A program made the position numbers and the translations under genes. DNA of 60,062 nucleotides from Pseudomonadota bacterium. GTDB lineage: Bacteria; Pseudomonadota; Gammaproteobacteria; Burkholderiales; Casimicrobiaceae. Under the pieces are notes generated by a model. That model did not search any database, was not told the DNA's origin, and saw only the letters and a list, made by a program, of their open reading frames with translations. Below are positions 1 to 7,345 of this stretch, one piece after another. How positions within the stretch are numbered: position 1 is the stretch's first letter; each line of letters starts with the position of its first letter. The DNA lies in contig JAFEDD010000004.1 in assembly GCA_018241765.1 (NCBI GenBank), positions 195,672-255,733 on the forward strand. The letters are read 5' to 3'.

Positions 1-318
1 CCGGATTGCGACGCGCTCTTCGTCGGCGCGCGCGGCGAGCGCATCGCGCCAGCGGTGGTGCGTCGCGCGCTGAAGGCGCGCGCGCTGCAACAAGGCATCA
101 CGGCCGTGGTCTATCCCCACCGGCTGCGGCATTCGTTCGCCTCGCACCTGCTGCAAAGTTCGGGCGATCTGCGCGCCGTGCAGGAGCTGATGGGGCACGC
201 CAGCATCGCCTCCACTCAGGTCTACACCCATCTCGATTTCCAGCACCTCGCCCGGGTCTACGATCAGGCTCATCCGCGCGCCCGCAAACCGCGGCGTGGC
301 GGCGGCGGGACGGCCTGA
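1..318 (+). CDS. xerC: Tyrosine recombinase XerC, C-terminal part (5' end outside window)
   Basis: The reading frame is open from base 1 and ends at TGA 316-318, so only the last 105 residues are seen. They hold the catalytic end of a tyrosine recombinase: the [12 protein letters not shown] box (His-x-x-Arg), then [17 protein letters not shown] with the second His and the nucleophilic Tyr. The tail ([13 protein letters not shown]) matches XerC rather than XerD. XerC resolves chromosome dimers at dif together with XerD. The gene converges on the terC-family gene, whose stop lies 11 bp away. Confidence 0.93.
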   Translation, partial: PDCDALFVGARGERIAPAVVRRALKARALQQGITAVVYPHRLRHSFASHLLQSSGDLRAVQELMGHASIASTQVYTHLDFQHLARVYDQAHPRARKPRRGGGGTA

Positions 319-329
319 GCCGGGCGGCG

Positions 330-1031
330 TCAGCGCCGCTCGCCGTCGACCTCGGCCGCGCGCCGACGCTGGCGCAGTCGCAGCAGCCAGGCGCCGAGTA
401 TCGCGGCCGTCAGCACCGCGCCGCTCAGCTCATCGAACCACGAATGGGCGGGCAGCCAAGGCGCCAGCACCGGTTCGTCGAGAATCATCTGCACGGCCGT
501 CCAGATCAGCACACCCGCGCCGGCGGTCACGATCCACGGATGACGATCGACCAGACGCAGCACCAGCGTCGAGCCCCAGATCATGATCGGCACGCTGATC
601 AGGAGCCCGAGCACGACGAGCAGAAAGCTCCCCTGCGCCGCGCCCGCGACGCCGAGCACGTTGTCGACGCCCATCAGCGCGTCGGCGACGATGATCGTCT
701 TCAGGGCGCCCCAGAAGCCGTGCTTTGCTGCCGCCGTATCGCCTTCGTCGCGCGCGATCGGTTGCAGGAGTTTCCACGCCACCGGCAAGAGCAGCAGACC
801 ACCGGCCAGCATCAGGCCGGGGATCTTCAGCAGCCACACGATGCCGAGCGTGAAGAGGACGCGAACGACGATCGCGCCGAGGGTGCCCCAGAGAATGACG
901 CGGCGCTGCAGCGCCGAGGGCACGTTGCGCGCGGCGAGCCCGATGACGAGCGCGTTGTCGCCCGCGAGCACGAGGTCGATGACGACGATGGTCGCCAGGG
1001 GCAGCAGGAAGGAGGTCGAAAAGAGATCCAT
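330..1031 (-). CDS. TerC-family integral membrane protein, likely Mn2+ exporter
   Basis: A 233-residue polytopic membrane protein. The frame is open further upstream, but I start at ATG 1031 because TerC proteins begin with a short MDLFS-type leader followed at once by the first helix. Two acidic membrane motifs typical of the family are present, LAGDNALVIG at residues 22-31 and GVDNVLGVAG near residue 120. TerC proteins of the Alx/YkoY/MeeF type export manganese or metallate exported proteins. The leader on this strand carries a sequence that looks like a manganese-sensing yybP-ykoY riboswitch, which supports a manganese role. No other gene is in the unit. Substrate is inferred, not shown. 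Confidence 0.88.
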   Translation of the reverse strand: MDLFSTSFLLPLATIVVIDLVLAGDNALVIGLAARNVPSALQRRVILWGTLGAIVVRVLFTLGIVWLLKIPGLMLAGGLLLLPVAWKLLQPIARDEGDTAAAKHGFWGALKTIIVADALMGVDNVLGVAGAAQGSFLLVVLGLLISVPIMIWGSTLVLRLVDRHPWIVTAGAGVLIWTAVQMILDEPVLAPWLPAHSWFDELSGAVLTAAILGAWLLRLRQRRRAAEVDGERR

Positions 1032-1138
1032 GAAGCGAAGGGCGCCGGTTTGGCGGCAAAACGATGGCACAGCGATGCGCCAAGGGTGGCGTTCGCGCAA
1101 AACCGTTGAACCGTGGCGCCTTGGCGCGGGGCGGGCAG

Positions 1139-1179
1139 CTTCGCCGAACGCACGCCTGGCGTGCACCGTAACGGCGAAG
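1139..1179 (-). promoter_or_regulatory. Putative expression-platform hairpin of the terC riboswitch
   Basis: On the minus strand CTTCGCCG (1179-1172) can pair with CGGCGAAG (1146-1139), enclosing a second perfect stem GCACGCC/GGCGTGC. The 5' arm overlaps CCTTCG (1180-1175), which also forms the 3' strand of the aptamer closing helix, so the two folds exclude each other. There is no U-run after the hairpin, so control may act on translation or through Rho rather than by an intrinsic terminator. Confidence 0.6.
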
Positions 1180-1289
1180 GTCTTGCCCGACACTGGCCGC
1201 GTACGGTCAGTGTCCATCACGACCGGAGGCGCACCGCAAGCGATGCGCACTCGTACTGACGAGCGTGATGCGGGAGCTACTCCCCTTCG
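1175..1289 (-). promoter_or_regulatory. yybP-ykoY (manganese) riboswitch aptamer upstream of terC
   Basis: Read on the minus strand, this leader starts with GAAGGGGAGTAGC and closes with GGGCAAGACCTTCG, the two signature ends of the yybP-ykoY class (RF00080). The closing helix is CGAAGG (1289-1284) with CCTTCG (1180-1175). An internal segment TCAGTACGAG resembles the L1/L3 cross-strand region. This RNA class binds Mn2+ and commonly precedes terC/alx, mntP and P-type ATPase genes. It begins about 260 nt upstream of the terC start, leaving room for an expression platform. A covariance-model search was not possible. Confidence 0.85.
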
Positions 1290-1377
1290 AGAGGTTTAGT
1301 GTAATACGGACGGCCCACGCGCAGCCGCTTTGCATAGAATCCAAGCAGACACTCACACACCGGCTCCGCCCTTCCCC

Positions 1378-2262
1378 ATGCCCCTCTCCGCCGTTTCCGC
1401 GATCGATCGCGCGCGCGTTCTTGCCGATGCGCTGCCCTACATCCGCCAGTTCCACGACAAGACGCTGGTCATCAAGTACGGCGGCAACGCCATGACCGAC
1501 GCGACGCTGAAGCGCAGTTTCGCCTTCGACGTGACGATGTTGAAGCTGGTCGGCATGAACCCGGTCATCGTGCACGGAGGCGGGCCGCAGATCAGCGAAA
1601 TGCTCGACCGCACCGGCAAGAAAGGCACGTTCATCCAGGGCATGCGGGTGACCGATGATGAGACGCTCTACGTCGTCGAAGCCGTGCTCGGTGAGCTCAA
1701 TCAGGAGATCGTCGGCCTCATCAATCAGGCCGGCGGCAAGGCGGTCGGCATGAACGGCCAGGACGGCGCCTCGATCCGCGCCCGCAAGATGCTGGTCGAG
1801 AGCGAAACCGAGAAGGGCAAGATGCTCGACATCGGGTTCGTCGGCGACATCTGTCACATCGACCCGACGCTGATCCACCACCTCGATGCTGCCGACTTCA
1901 TCCCGGTCGTGGCACCGATCGGCGTTGGCGAGGACGGTCAGGCCTACAACATCAACGCCGATCTCGTCGCCAGCGAACTGGCGCAGACGCTGAAGGCGGA
2001 AAAATTGATCCTGATGACCAACACGCCCGGCGTGCTCGACAAGAGCGGCAAGCTCTTGACCGGACTCACCTACCGCGAAATCAACGCGCTGTTCGACGAT
2101 GGCACCATCAGCGGCGGCATGAAGCCGAAAATCCAGGGCGCGCTCGATGCCGTGCAGCACGGCGTGAAGACGACGCACATCATCGACGGCCGTGTCGAAC
2201 ACGCCTTGCTGCTCGAAATCCTCACTTCCGAAGGCGTGGGCACGATGATCCGCGCCGAGTGA
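1378..2262 (+). CDS. argB: Acetylglutamate kinase
   Basis: A 294-residue N-acetyl-L-glutamate kinase (amino acid kinase family), the second step of arginine synthesis: phosphorylation of N-acetylglutamate. Visible motifs are KYGGNAM with Lys33, VHGGGPQIS near 65-73 for the glycine-rich acyl-substrate loop, and the C-terminal [10 protein letters not shown] nucleotide region. I start at ATG 1378 ([19 protein letters not shown]), because the upstream in-frame ATG at 1330 adds residues not usual for the family. The gene diverges from terC and is followed by slmA 104 bp downstream. It stands apart from other arg genes here. Confidence 0.95.
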   Translation: MPLSAVSAIDRARVLADALPYIRQFHDKTLVIKYGGNAMTDATLKRSFAFDVTMLKLVGMNPVIVHGGGPQISEMLDRTGKKGTFIQGMRVTDDETLYVVEAVLGELNQEIVGLINQAGGKAVGMNGQDGASIRARKMLVESETEKGKMLDIGFVGDICHIDPTLIHHLDAADFIPVVAPIGVGEDGQAYNINADLVASELAQTLKAEKLILMTNTPGVLDKSGKLLTGLTYREINALFDDGTISGGMKPKIQGALDAVQHGVKTTHIIDGRVEHALLLEILTSEGVGTMIRAE

Positions 2263-2366
2263 CGGCGGGACGCGCCGCATTGCGCCCGCGGTGCATCCTC
2301 GGTTAGAGTGACAGGTCCGCCGCGCAGGCGACGGGACCGAAAGAACGGCGCAACGGGGAGACAGCG

Positions 2367-2954
2367 ATGGCAAGAAAGCCGGGCGAGCGCAAGACGCAGA
2401 TCCTGCAGACGCTGGCGAGCATGCTCGAACAGCCACAGAGCGAAAAAATCACGACGGCGGCACTCGCCGCGCGCGTCGGCGTTTCCGAAGCGGCGCTCTA
2501 TCGGCACTTCGCGAGCAAGGCGCAGATGTTCGACGCGCTGATCGAGTTCATCGAAGAGTCGGTGTTCACGCTGGTCAACCAGATCACGCAGGCCGAGCGC
2601 GACGGTCGCGCACAGGTTCAGCAGATCGTCGCGATGCTGCTCGGCTTTGCCGAAAAAAACCCCGGCATGGTTCGCGTGCTGACCGGCGACGCGCTGGTGC
2701 ACGAGGACGGACGACTGCAACTGCGCATCAATCAGTTGCTCGACCGCATCGAGGCTTCGCTCAAGCAATCGTTGCAGGTCTCGGCGGTGCCCGGCGGCAC
2801 CGCGACGGCGACGAGCAACGCTTCGCTCGCGGCGGCACACGCGAACGCGCTGACCGCGTTCGTCATCGGTCGCTGGCAACTCTTCGCGAAATCAGGCTTC
2901 AAGCGCAGTCCGAACGAACACTGGTCACAGCAGGCGGCGCTGCTGCGTCTGTGA
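2367..2954 (+). CDS. slmA: Nucleoid occlusion factor SlmA (TetR family)
   Basis: A 195-residue TetR-type DNA-binding protein. The N-terminal helix-turn-helix (KITTAALAARVGVSEAALYR, about residues 27-46) and the following FASKAQMFDALIEFIEESV are close to enterobacterial SlmA, and NPGMVRVLTGDALVHEDGRL matches the SlmA dimer core rather than a ligand-binding TetR pocket. SlmA binds chromosomal SBS sites and blocks FtsZ assembly over the nucleoid. A good ribosome site (GGGGAG) lies 7 bp before the ATG. It is downstream of argB on the same strand and converges on the aldolase gene, 33 bp away. Confidence 0.9.
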   Translation: MARKPGERKTQILQTLASMLEQPQSEKITTAALAARVGVSEAALYRHFASKAQMFDALIEFIEESVFTLVNQITQAERDGRAQVQQIVAMLLGFAEKNPGMVRVLTGDALVHEDGRLQLRINQLLDRIEASLKQSLQVSAVPGGTATATSNASLAAAHANALTAFVIGRWQLFAKSGFKRSPNEHWSQQAALLRL

Positions 2955-2987
2955 GGGGCTGAACCGGGACGGCAAGCGACTCGGCAC

Positions 2988-3827
2988 TCACCCCTGCCCG
3001 CGCTGCGTGTCCGCGCCGATGATGATCTGGGTGGGTGGATCGTTCATCGGCGCGCCGGCCGCGAGGGTTTGAATCCGCTGCACCGCGGCGCGCGCCGAGG
3101 TGGCCAGCAGCCCGAGATCGCTGGCGTGGGCGACGAAGTTGTAGCCGACCGAATAGGCCCAGGCAACGCTCTCCGGCGTCGGCATGACGGTGCCGAGCGG
3201 CACGCCGGCGCGGCGACAGAAGCCGCCGACTTCGACCATGATTTCGCGCACCTGCGGATGCAGCACGTTGCCGCCGTGTCCGAGCGAGACGGCGAGATCG
3301 GCCGGCCCGACGTAGAGCCCGTCGATGCCGGGCACGCCGGCGATCTGCATGGCCGCACCCATGGCCTGCGCCGTCTCCAGTTGCGCGATGACGCAGACCT
3401 CTTTGTTGCTGCGCTCGAAGTAGTCGGCGATGGCGCCGTAGCCATTGCCGCGGTGCAGCGGCGCGAAGCCACGGTCGCCGAACGGGGGGTAGCGGCAGGC
3501 GCGCGCCACCGCGACGGCGTCATCGACGGTGTTGACCATCGGGAAAAAGAGCGTGACGGCGCCGAGGTCGAGCGCAAGCTTGACCTGCACGCGGTCATGC
3601 GAGGGCATGCGCACGACGACCGGCGAACCGGACACGCCGGCGGCGCGCAGCAGCGCGGGCAGATCGTGCGTGCTGGCGGGCGAATGTTCGAGGTCGACGA
3701 CGAGATAGTCGTAGCCGACTTGCGCCATCAGTTCGGCGACGGCGGGCGAAGCCGAAAGCAGCCAGCCGCCGGTGAGGCGCTCGCGATTGAGGAGCGCGTG
3801 CTTGAATGCGTTGTGCAGGGAAGGCAT
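2988..3827 (-). CDS. HpcH/HpaI family class II aldolase
   Basis: A 279-residue metal-dependent pyruvate aldolase of the HpcH/HpaI family, which cleaves or condenses 2-oxo acids such as 4-hydroxy-2-oxoheptanedioate. Seen are LEHSP (residues 46-50), the catalytic Arg in VVRMPSHD (Arg73), the metal-ligand Glu in QLETAQAM (Glu151) and GPADLAVSLG (174-183) with the second metal ligand. I chose ATG 3827 since family members start just before the first helix; the frame also stays open to MASSRG (3941) and an ATG at 3956 that would lie inside the palindromic repeat. The physiological substrate cannot be told from sequence, and no aromatic catabolism genes are nearby. Confidence 0.85.
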   Translation of the reverse strand: MPSLHNAFKHALLNRERLTGGWLLSASPAVAELMAQVGYDYLVVDLEHSPASTHDLPALLRAAGVSGSPVVVRMPSHDRVQVKLALDLGAVTLFFPMVNTVDDAVAVARACRYPPFGDRGFAPLHRGNGYGAIADYFERSNKEVCVIAQLETAQAMGAAMQIAGVPGIDGLYVGPADLAVSLGHGGNVLHPQVREIMVEVGGFCRRAGVPLGTVMPTPESVAWAYSVGYNFVAHASDLGLLATSARAAVQRIQTLAAGAPMNDPPTQIIIGADTQRGQG

Positions 3828-3939
3828 CGGATGAGGAAAAGCCGGCGCGGTGGACGATGCGCCATTGTGCCCGTTCGCAGCCGTCCGGCCAACATCCCGG
3901 TTATTGTTGTCACCATCGTCCCGGCCGCGAGAGGATGCC

Positions 3940-4062
3940 ATCAGCTTTTCTGTCAAATGGCGTCCACAACGGGCTTGCGGTGATGAAATGCTCGAAGTCG
4001 ATAATCAACTGAATTGCGCGCGAAGCCCATTATGGATGCGCCTTCCACCAAAAAGCTGTTGT
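3940..4062. repeat. Dispersed ~123-bp imperfect palindrome, copy 1
   Basis: The two arms are imperfect reverse complements: the left begins ATCAGCTTTTCTGTCAAATG and reaches ACAACGGGCTTG; the right arm reads GAAGCCCATTATGGATGCGC and ends AAAAAGCTGTTG. The centre carries GAAGTCGATAATCAACTGAA. The same plan recurs at 20099-20221 and, inverted, at 41085-41205. This copy fills the gap between the divergent aldolase and mutarotase genes and ends one base before the mutarotase ATG, so it forms that gene's entire 5' leader region. Confidence 0.8.
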
Positions 4063-4063
4063 C

Positions 4064-4942
4064 ATGAATGATTCGATTCCCGGTCTGCGCTTTGGCGAAT
4101 TTCAGGGTTTGCCGGCGCTGATCGTGCACACGCCGCACTCACGCGCGGCCGTCAGCCTGTTCGGCGGGCACGTGCTGTCGTGGGCGCCGCATGGCTTCGA
4201 CGATGTGCTGTGGCTGTCGCCGACCACCCGCCGCCCGCCCGACCCGATCCGTGGCGGCATTCCGGTGTGCTGGCCGTACTTCGCGCGTCAAGGGCAACCG
4301 GCGCAGGCGCCGATGCACGGGCTGGTGCGCACGATGCAGTGGCGGCTCAACCACGCCGAGCGCAGCGCCGAGGGCGACATCACGCTGGCGCTGATGCCAC
4401 CGGAGGTGCCCGACGTGCCGATGAGCGTCATGCTCACGATGCGCATCGGCGCCACGCTCGAGCAGGCGCTGACCACGGTGAATCTGAGCCGCGACCGGGT
4501 GCGCTTCACGCAGGCGCTGCATACGTACTTCCATGTCGGCGACGCCCGCACCATCAGCGTCGATGGCGTCGACGGCCTCACCTATGCCGACAAGTTCGAT
4601 GACTTCAACGAACATCGGCAACGCGGGGACTGGCAGCTCTTTGGCGACCGCGACGGCGGCCGCAGCGACCGCATCTACCGCGACACCGAGGGCCGCTTCG
4701 GGCTGCGCGATCCCGCCGCGCAGCGCCGCATCACGCTCAGCACGACGGGCAGCCGCGCGCTGGTCGTGTGGAACCCCGGCGCGGACGCAATCAAGACCTT
4801 CCCCGACCTGCCGGCCGATGCCTGGCAGCGCTTCGTCTGTCTCGAAGCGGCCAACTGCGGCGACGATGTCATCGAGCTCGGCCCCGACGACAGCCACGTG
4901 CTGCAACAAACCATCGCCTGCAACGCGCTCATCCAGCATTGA
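4064..4942 (+). CDS. D-hexose-6-phosphate mutarotase (YeaD-like aldose 1-epimerase)
   Basis: A 292-residue galactose-mutarotase-fold protein of the hexose-6-phosphate epimerase type, which interconverts the alpha and beta anomers of sugar 6-phosphates. Marks of the family are GGIPVCWP (64-71), MHGLVR (His85), the active-site stretch ALHTYFHVGD (151-160) and a late Glu in VCLEAAN as the likely base. The start at ATG 4064 sits directly against the palindromic repeat. The aroG gene starts 11 bp after its stop on the same strand, so the two may be co-transcribed. Confidence 0.88.
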   Translation: MNDSIPGLRFGEFQGLPALIVHTPHSRAAVSLFGGHVLSWAPHGFDDVLWLSPTTRRPPDPIRGGIPVCWPYFARQGQPAQAPMHGLVRTMQWRLNHAERSAEGDITLALMPPEVPDVPMSVMLTMRIGATLEQALTTVNLSRDRVRFTQALHTYFHVGDARTISVDGVDGLTYADKFDDFNEHRQRGDWQLFGDRDGGRSDRIYRDTEGRFGLRDPAAQRRITLSTTGSRALVVWNPGADAIKTFPDLPADAWQRFVCLEAANCGDDVIELGPDDSHVLQQTIACNALIQH

Positions 4943-4953
4943 CCCCACGCCCC

Positions 4954-6066
4954 ATGCCCATGACCACCGCCTCCGACCTCGCCACCCACGACACCACGCG
5001 CGTCGACGACACCCGCATCGCGCGCGTTCGGCCACTCATCACGCCCGCGCTGCTCGATGAAGCGCTGCCCATTCCCGAAGCGGCGGAGACGCTGGTCGAG
5101 ACGAGTCGCCGCGATATTTCGCGCATCCTGCACGGTGACGATGACCGTCTGCTGGTCGTCGTCGGCCCCTGCTCGATCCACGACCACGAGCAGGCGCTCG
5201 ACTACGCGCGGCGGCTGCTCGCCGATGCCCGCCGCCACGCGGCAGAGCTGCTGGTCGTCATGCGCGTCTATTTCGAGAAACCGCGCACCACCGTCGGCTG
5301 GAAGGGCTACATCAACGATCCGCGCCTGGACGGCAGCTTCGCCATCAACGACGGTCTGACGCGGGCGCGACGGCTGCTGCTCGACGTGCTCTCGCTCGGG
5401 CTGCCGGTCGGCACCGAGTTTCTCGATCTGCTGAGCCCGCAGTTCATCAGCGACCTGATCAGTTGGGGCGCCATCGGGGCGCGCACCACGGAGAGCCAGA
5501 GCCACCGGCAACTGGCGAGCGGCCTGTCTTGCCCGGTTGGCTTCAAGAACGGCACCGAGGGCAGCGTGAAGGTCGCCGCCGACGCCGTGCTCGCGGCACG
5601 CGCGAGCCACGCCTTCATCGGCATGACGAAGATGGGACAGGCCGCCGTGTTCGAGACGCGCGGCAACGACGACTGCCACATCATCCTGCGCGGCGGCAGG
5701 CAGCCAAACTACGACGACGCCTCGGTCGCCGCCGCGTGCAGCGCGCTCGAAGCGGCGAAACTCACGCCGCAGGTCATGATCGATCTCTCGCACGCCAACA
5801 GCGCCAAGCAGCACCGTCGGCAGATCGAGGTGGGCCATGACGTCGCGCGCCGCGTAGCCACCGGCGACCGCCGACTGCTCGGCGTGATGATCGAGAGCCA
5901 TCTGCACGAAGGGCGACAGGACATCGTGCCGGGCCAACCGCTCGCCTGGGGCGTCTCGGTGACGGACGCCTGCATCAGCTACGAGCAGACGCAGCCGCTC
6001 CTGGCCGAACTGGCGGCCGCCGTCGGGGCACGGCGCAAGCTACTGACCGCAAGCGTCAGGGCGTGA
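4954..6066 (+). CDS. aroG: 3-deoxy-7-phosphoheptulonate synthase (type I DAHP synthase)
   Basis: A 370-residue class I DAHP synthase, which condenses phosphoenolpyruvate and erythrose 4-phosphate in the first step of the shikimate pathway. The signatures VVVGPCSIHD (68-77) and FEKPRTTVGWKG (107-118) bind phosphate and PEP; GFKNGTEG and LSHANS are also present, the latter near a metal site. The N-terminal extension is the form that carries aromatic amino acid feedback sites, but whether Phe, Tyr or Trp is the effector cannot be read by eye. ATG 4954 is used; ATG 4960 is equally possible. The 3' end overlaps the stop of the opposing EF-hand gene by 11 bp. Confidence 0.92.
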   Translation: MPMTTASDLATHDTTRVDDTRIARVRPLITPALLDEALPIPEAAETLVETSRRDISRILHGDDDRLLVVVGPCSIHDHEQALDYARRLLADARRHAAELLVVMRVYFEKPRTTVGWKGYINDPRLDGSFAINDGLTRARRLLLDVLSLGLPVGTEFLDLLSPQFISDLISWGAIGARTTESQSHRQLASGLSCPVGFKNGTEGSVKVAADAVLAARASHAFIGMTKMGQAAVFETRGNDDCHIILRGGRQPNYDDASVAAACSALEAAKLTPQVMIDLSHANSAKQHRRQIEVGHDVARRVATGDRRLLGVMIESHLHEGRQDIVPGQPLAWGVSVTDACISYEQTQPLLAELAAAVGARRKLLTASVRA

Positions 6067-6382
6067 GGCCGGCCACCGCTTCCGGCGGACGCGTCACTCG
6101 CATGGCCTGACGCCACGCCCGGGCTTCCGCCGCCGTCACCACGCCATCGCCGTCACGATCCATCTGCAGGAAGCGACGACAGACGCGCGGCGTTCCGCCA
6201 GCGCAGGCCTGCGCCCGCGTCAGGCCGGCGTCCGCCTCGTCGCCAGCGTCGTTTTGGGACGCCGCGCCGAGCGCAGCCGGGGCGTGCGCCGCCGCGCTCG
6301 GCAGCAGCACGGACGCGGCCACCGCTGCGGCGGACAGGCCCGCCACCAGCGCCGTGCGAAACAAAACCGTCTTGACCGTCAT
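6056..6382 (-). CDS. Small exported protein with one canonical EF-hand
   Basis: A 108-residue protein starting at ATG 6382. Residues 1-33 look like a signal peptide with a long Ala/Val/Leu core. A single EF-hand loop, DRDGDGVVTAAE (residues 75-86), has acidic ligands at positions 1, 3, 5 and 12. Two Cys (60 and 68) could form a disulphide in the periplasm. It lies 16 bp downstream of the other EF-hand gene on the same strand, so the pair probably forms a small calcium-binding unit. No enzyme domain is visible; function unknown. Confidence 0.75.
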   Translation of the reverse strand: MTVKTVLFRTALVAGLSAAAVAASVLLPSAAAHAPAALGAASQNDAGDEADAGLTRAQACAGGTPRVCRRFLQMDRDGDGVVTAAEARAWRQAMRVTRPPEAVAGLTP

Positions 6383-6398
6383 GGGATCGGGGCGCCGC

Positions 6399-7031
6399 TC
6401 AGCGCGTGCGCCAGCCCGCCACTTCGTCACGACTCAGGCAACCGTCGTGGTTGCGGTCGATGAAACCGAAGTTGCGTTGCCAGTGGGGATACACCGCCGA
6501 CTCTTCGTAGGTGACGCAGCCGGTGCGGTCGATGTCGGCCACATCGAACGCGTCCATCGCGTCCGCGGCATCGGTGCCGTCAAACGGCGTCATGTCCACC
6601 GCCATCGGGCTCGCATAGCCAAAGCCCGCGCCCGGCGCGACGCCGTACGAGACGACCGGCGCCGGCACATAGTCGACCGTGGGCACCGCGTAGCCCGGTG
6701 CCGTCGCGGCGTAGGCGATGCCGCCGATCGTGGCGGCGATGAACACCGGAGCGATCCAGCGGCCACCCGACCAGTAGCCCGGCCGCCAATGCCCAGGGCG
6801 GTAATCGGAACCGTAGCCGGGGCCGTAGCCCGGCCGGTAACCAGGACGATGGCCGGGACCGTAGCCCGGCCGGAAATTGGACGCCGGCGCATAGCCGGAC
6901 CGGACGGCGGGAGCGGTCGGGCGATAGCCGTTCGTGCCGCGCCAGCCCTGTTGGCCGGGGGCGGCATCGGCTGTCGGAATCGCCAGTGCCACGATGGCAG
7001 CGGCGCCCAGTGCGATCAACTGTGTTTTCAT
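6399..7031 (-). CDS. Exported Gly/Tyr/Pro-rich protein with two C-terminal EF-hands
   Basis: A 210-residue protein with a clear signal peptide (cleavage probably after ADA at 21-23). Residues 54-86 are built from short RPGY/GPGY/RPGH units. A hydrophobic stretch near 93-108 may be a membrane segment. The C-terminus has two EF-hand loops: DIDRTGCVTYEE (166-177, slightly degenerate) and DRNHDGCLSRDE (192-203, canonical). A strong ribosome site AAGGAG lies 7 bp before ATG 7031, which fixes the start. The second EF-hand gene follows after 16 bp. A role in envelope calcium binding is inference only. Confidence 0.78.
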   Translation of the reverse strand: MKTQLIALGAAAIVALAIPTADAAPGQQGWRGTNGYRPTAPAVRSGYAPASNFRPGYGPGHRPGYRPGYGPGYGSDYRPGHWRPGYWSGGRWIAPVFIAATIGGIAYAATAPGYAVPTVDYVPAPVVSYGVAPGAGFGYASPMAVDMTPFDGTDAADAMDAFDVADIDRTGCVTYEESAVYPHWQRNFGFIDRNHDGCLSRDEVAGWRTR

Positions 7032-7345
7032 CGACGTACTCCTTGCTCGGATTCGACGGTTGGCCACCGGGGCGGGTTCAGCCGGCCCACCGGGGCGATC
7101 GACGGGTGCGCGCTGTCGCGCTTGCCCGCTTGGGTACCGGCACGTTCCACCGGAAGACCCGGCACGCGACGACGGTATCTGGATTGGACGCAATTCACGA
7201 CTACGACGCGACATCGAACCGCCATCGGCGGGCGGATCGATCCGCCGCGCGCCGCATGGACCGATGTCGTCCAAGGTCTGCATTTTACTGCCCGAAGTGG
7301 CAGGAAGTTCCTTAAAATCAATAGTTTCCCTGCACTAAAGACACC
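7032..7345. other. Intergenic region between EF-hand gene and prfC
   Basis: No gene is supported in these 314 bp, which separate divergent genes. They contain the AAGGAG ribosome site of the leftward gene (7039-7044). The AT-richer end near 7310-7340 probably holds the prfC promoter, but I see no convincing -35/-10 pair. A short CTGCC/GGCAG hairpin is present just before it. Confidence 0.5.

Noticed and set aside
1207-2436. 409-codon minus-strand open frame
   Set aside because: Antisense to argB and the start of slmA, both of which have clear family motifs; its 5' end has no ribosome site.
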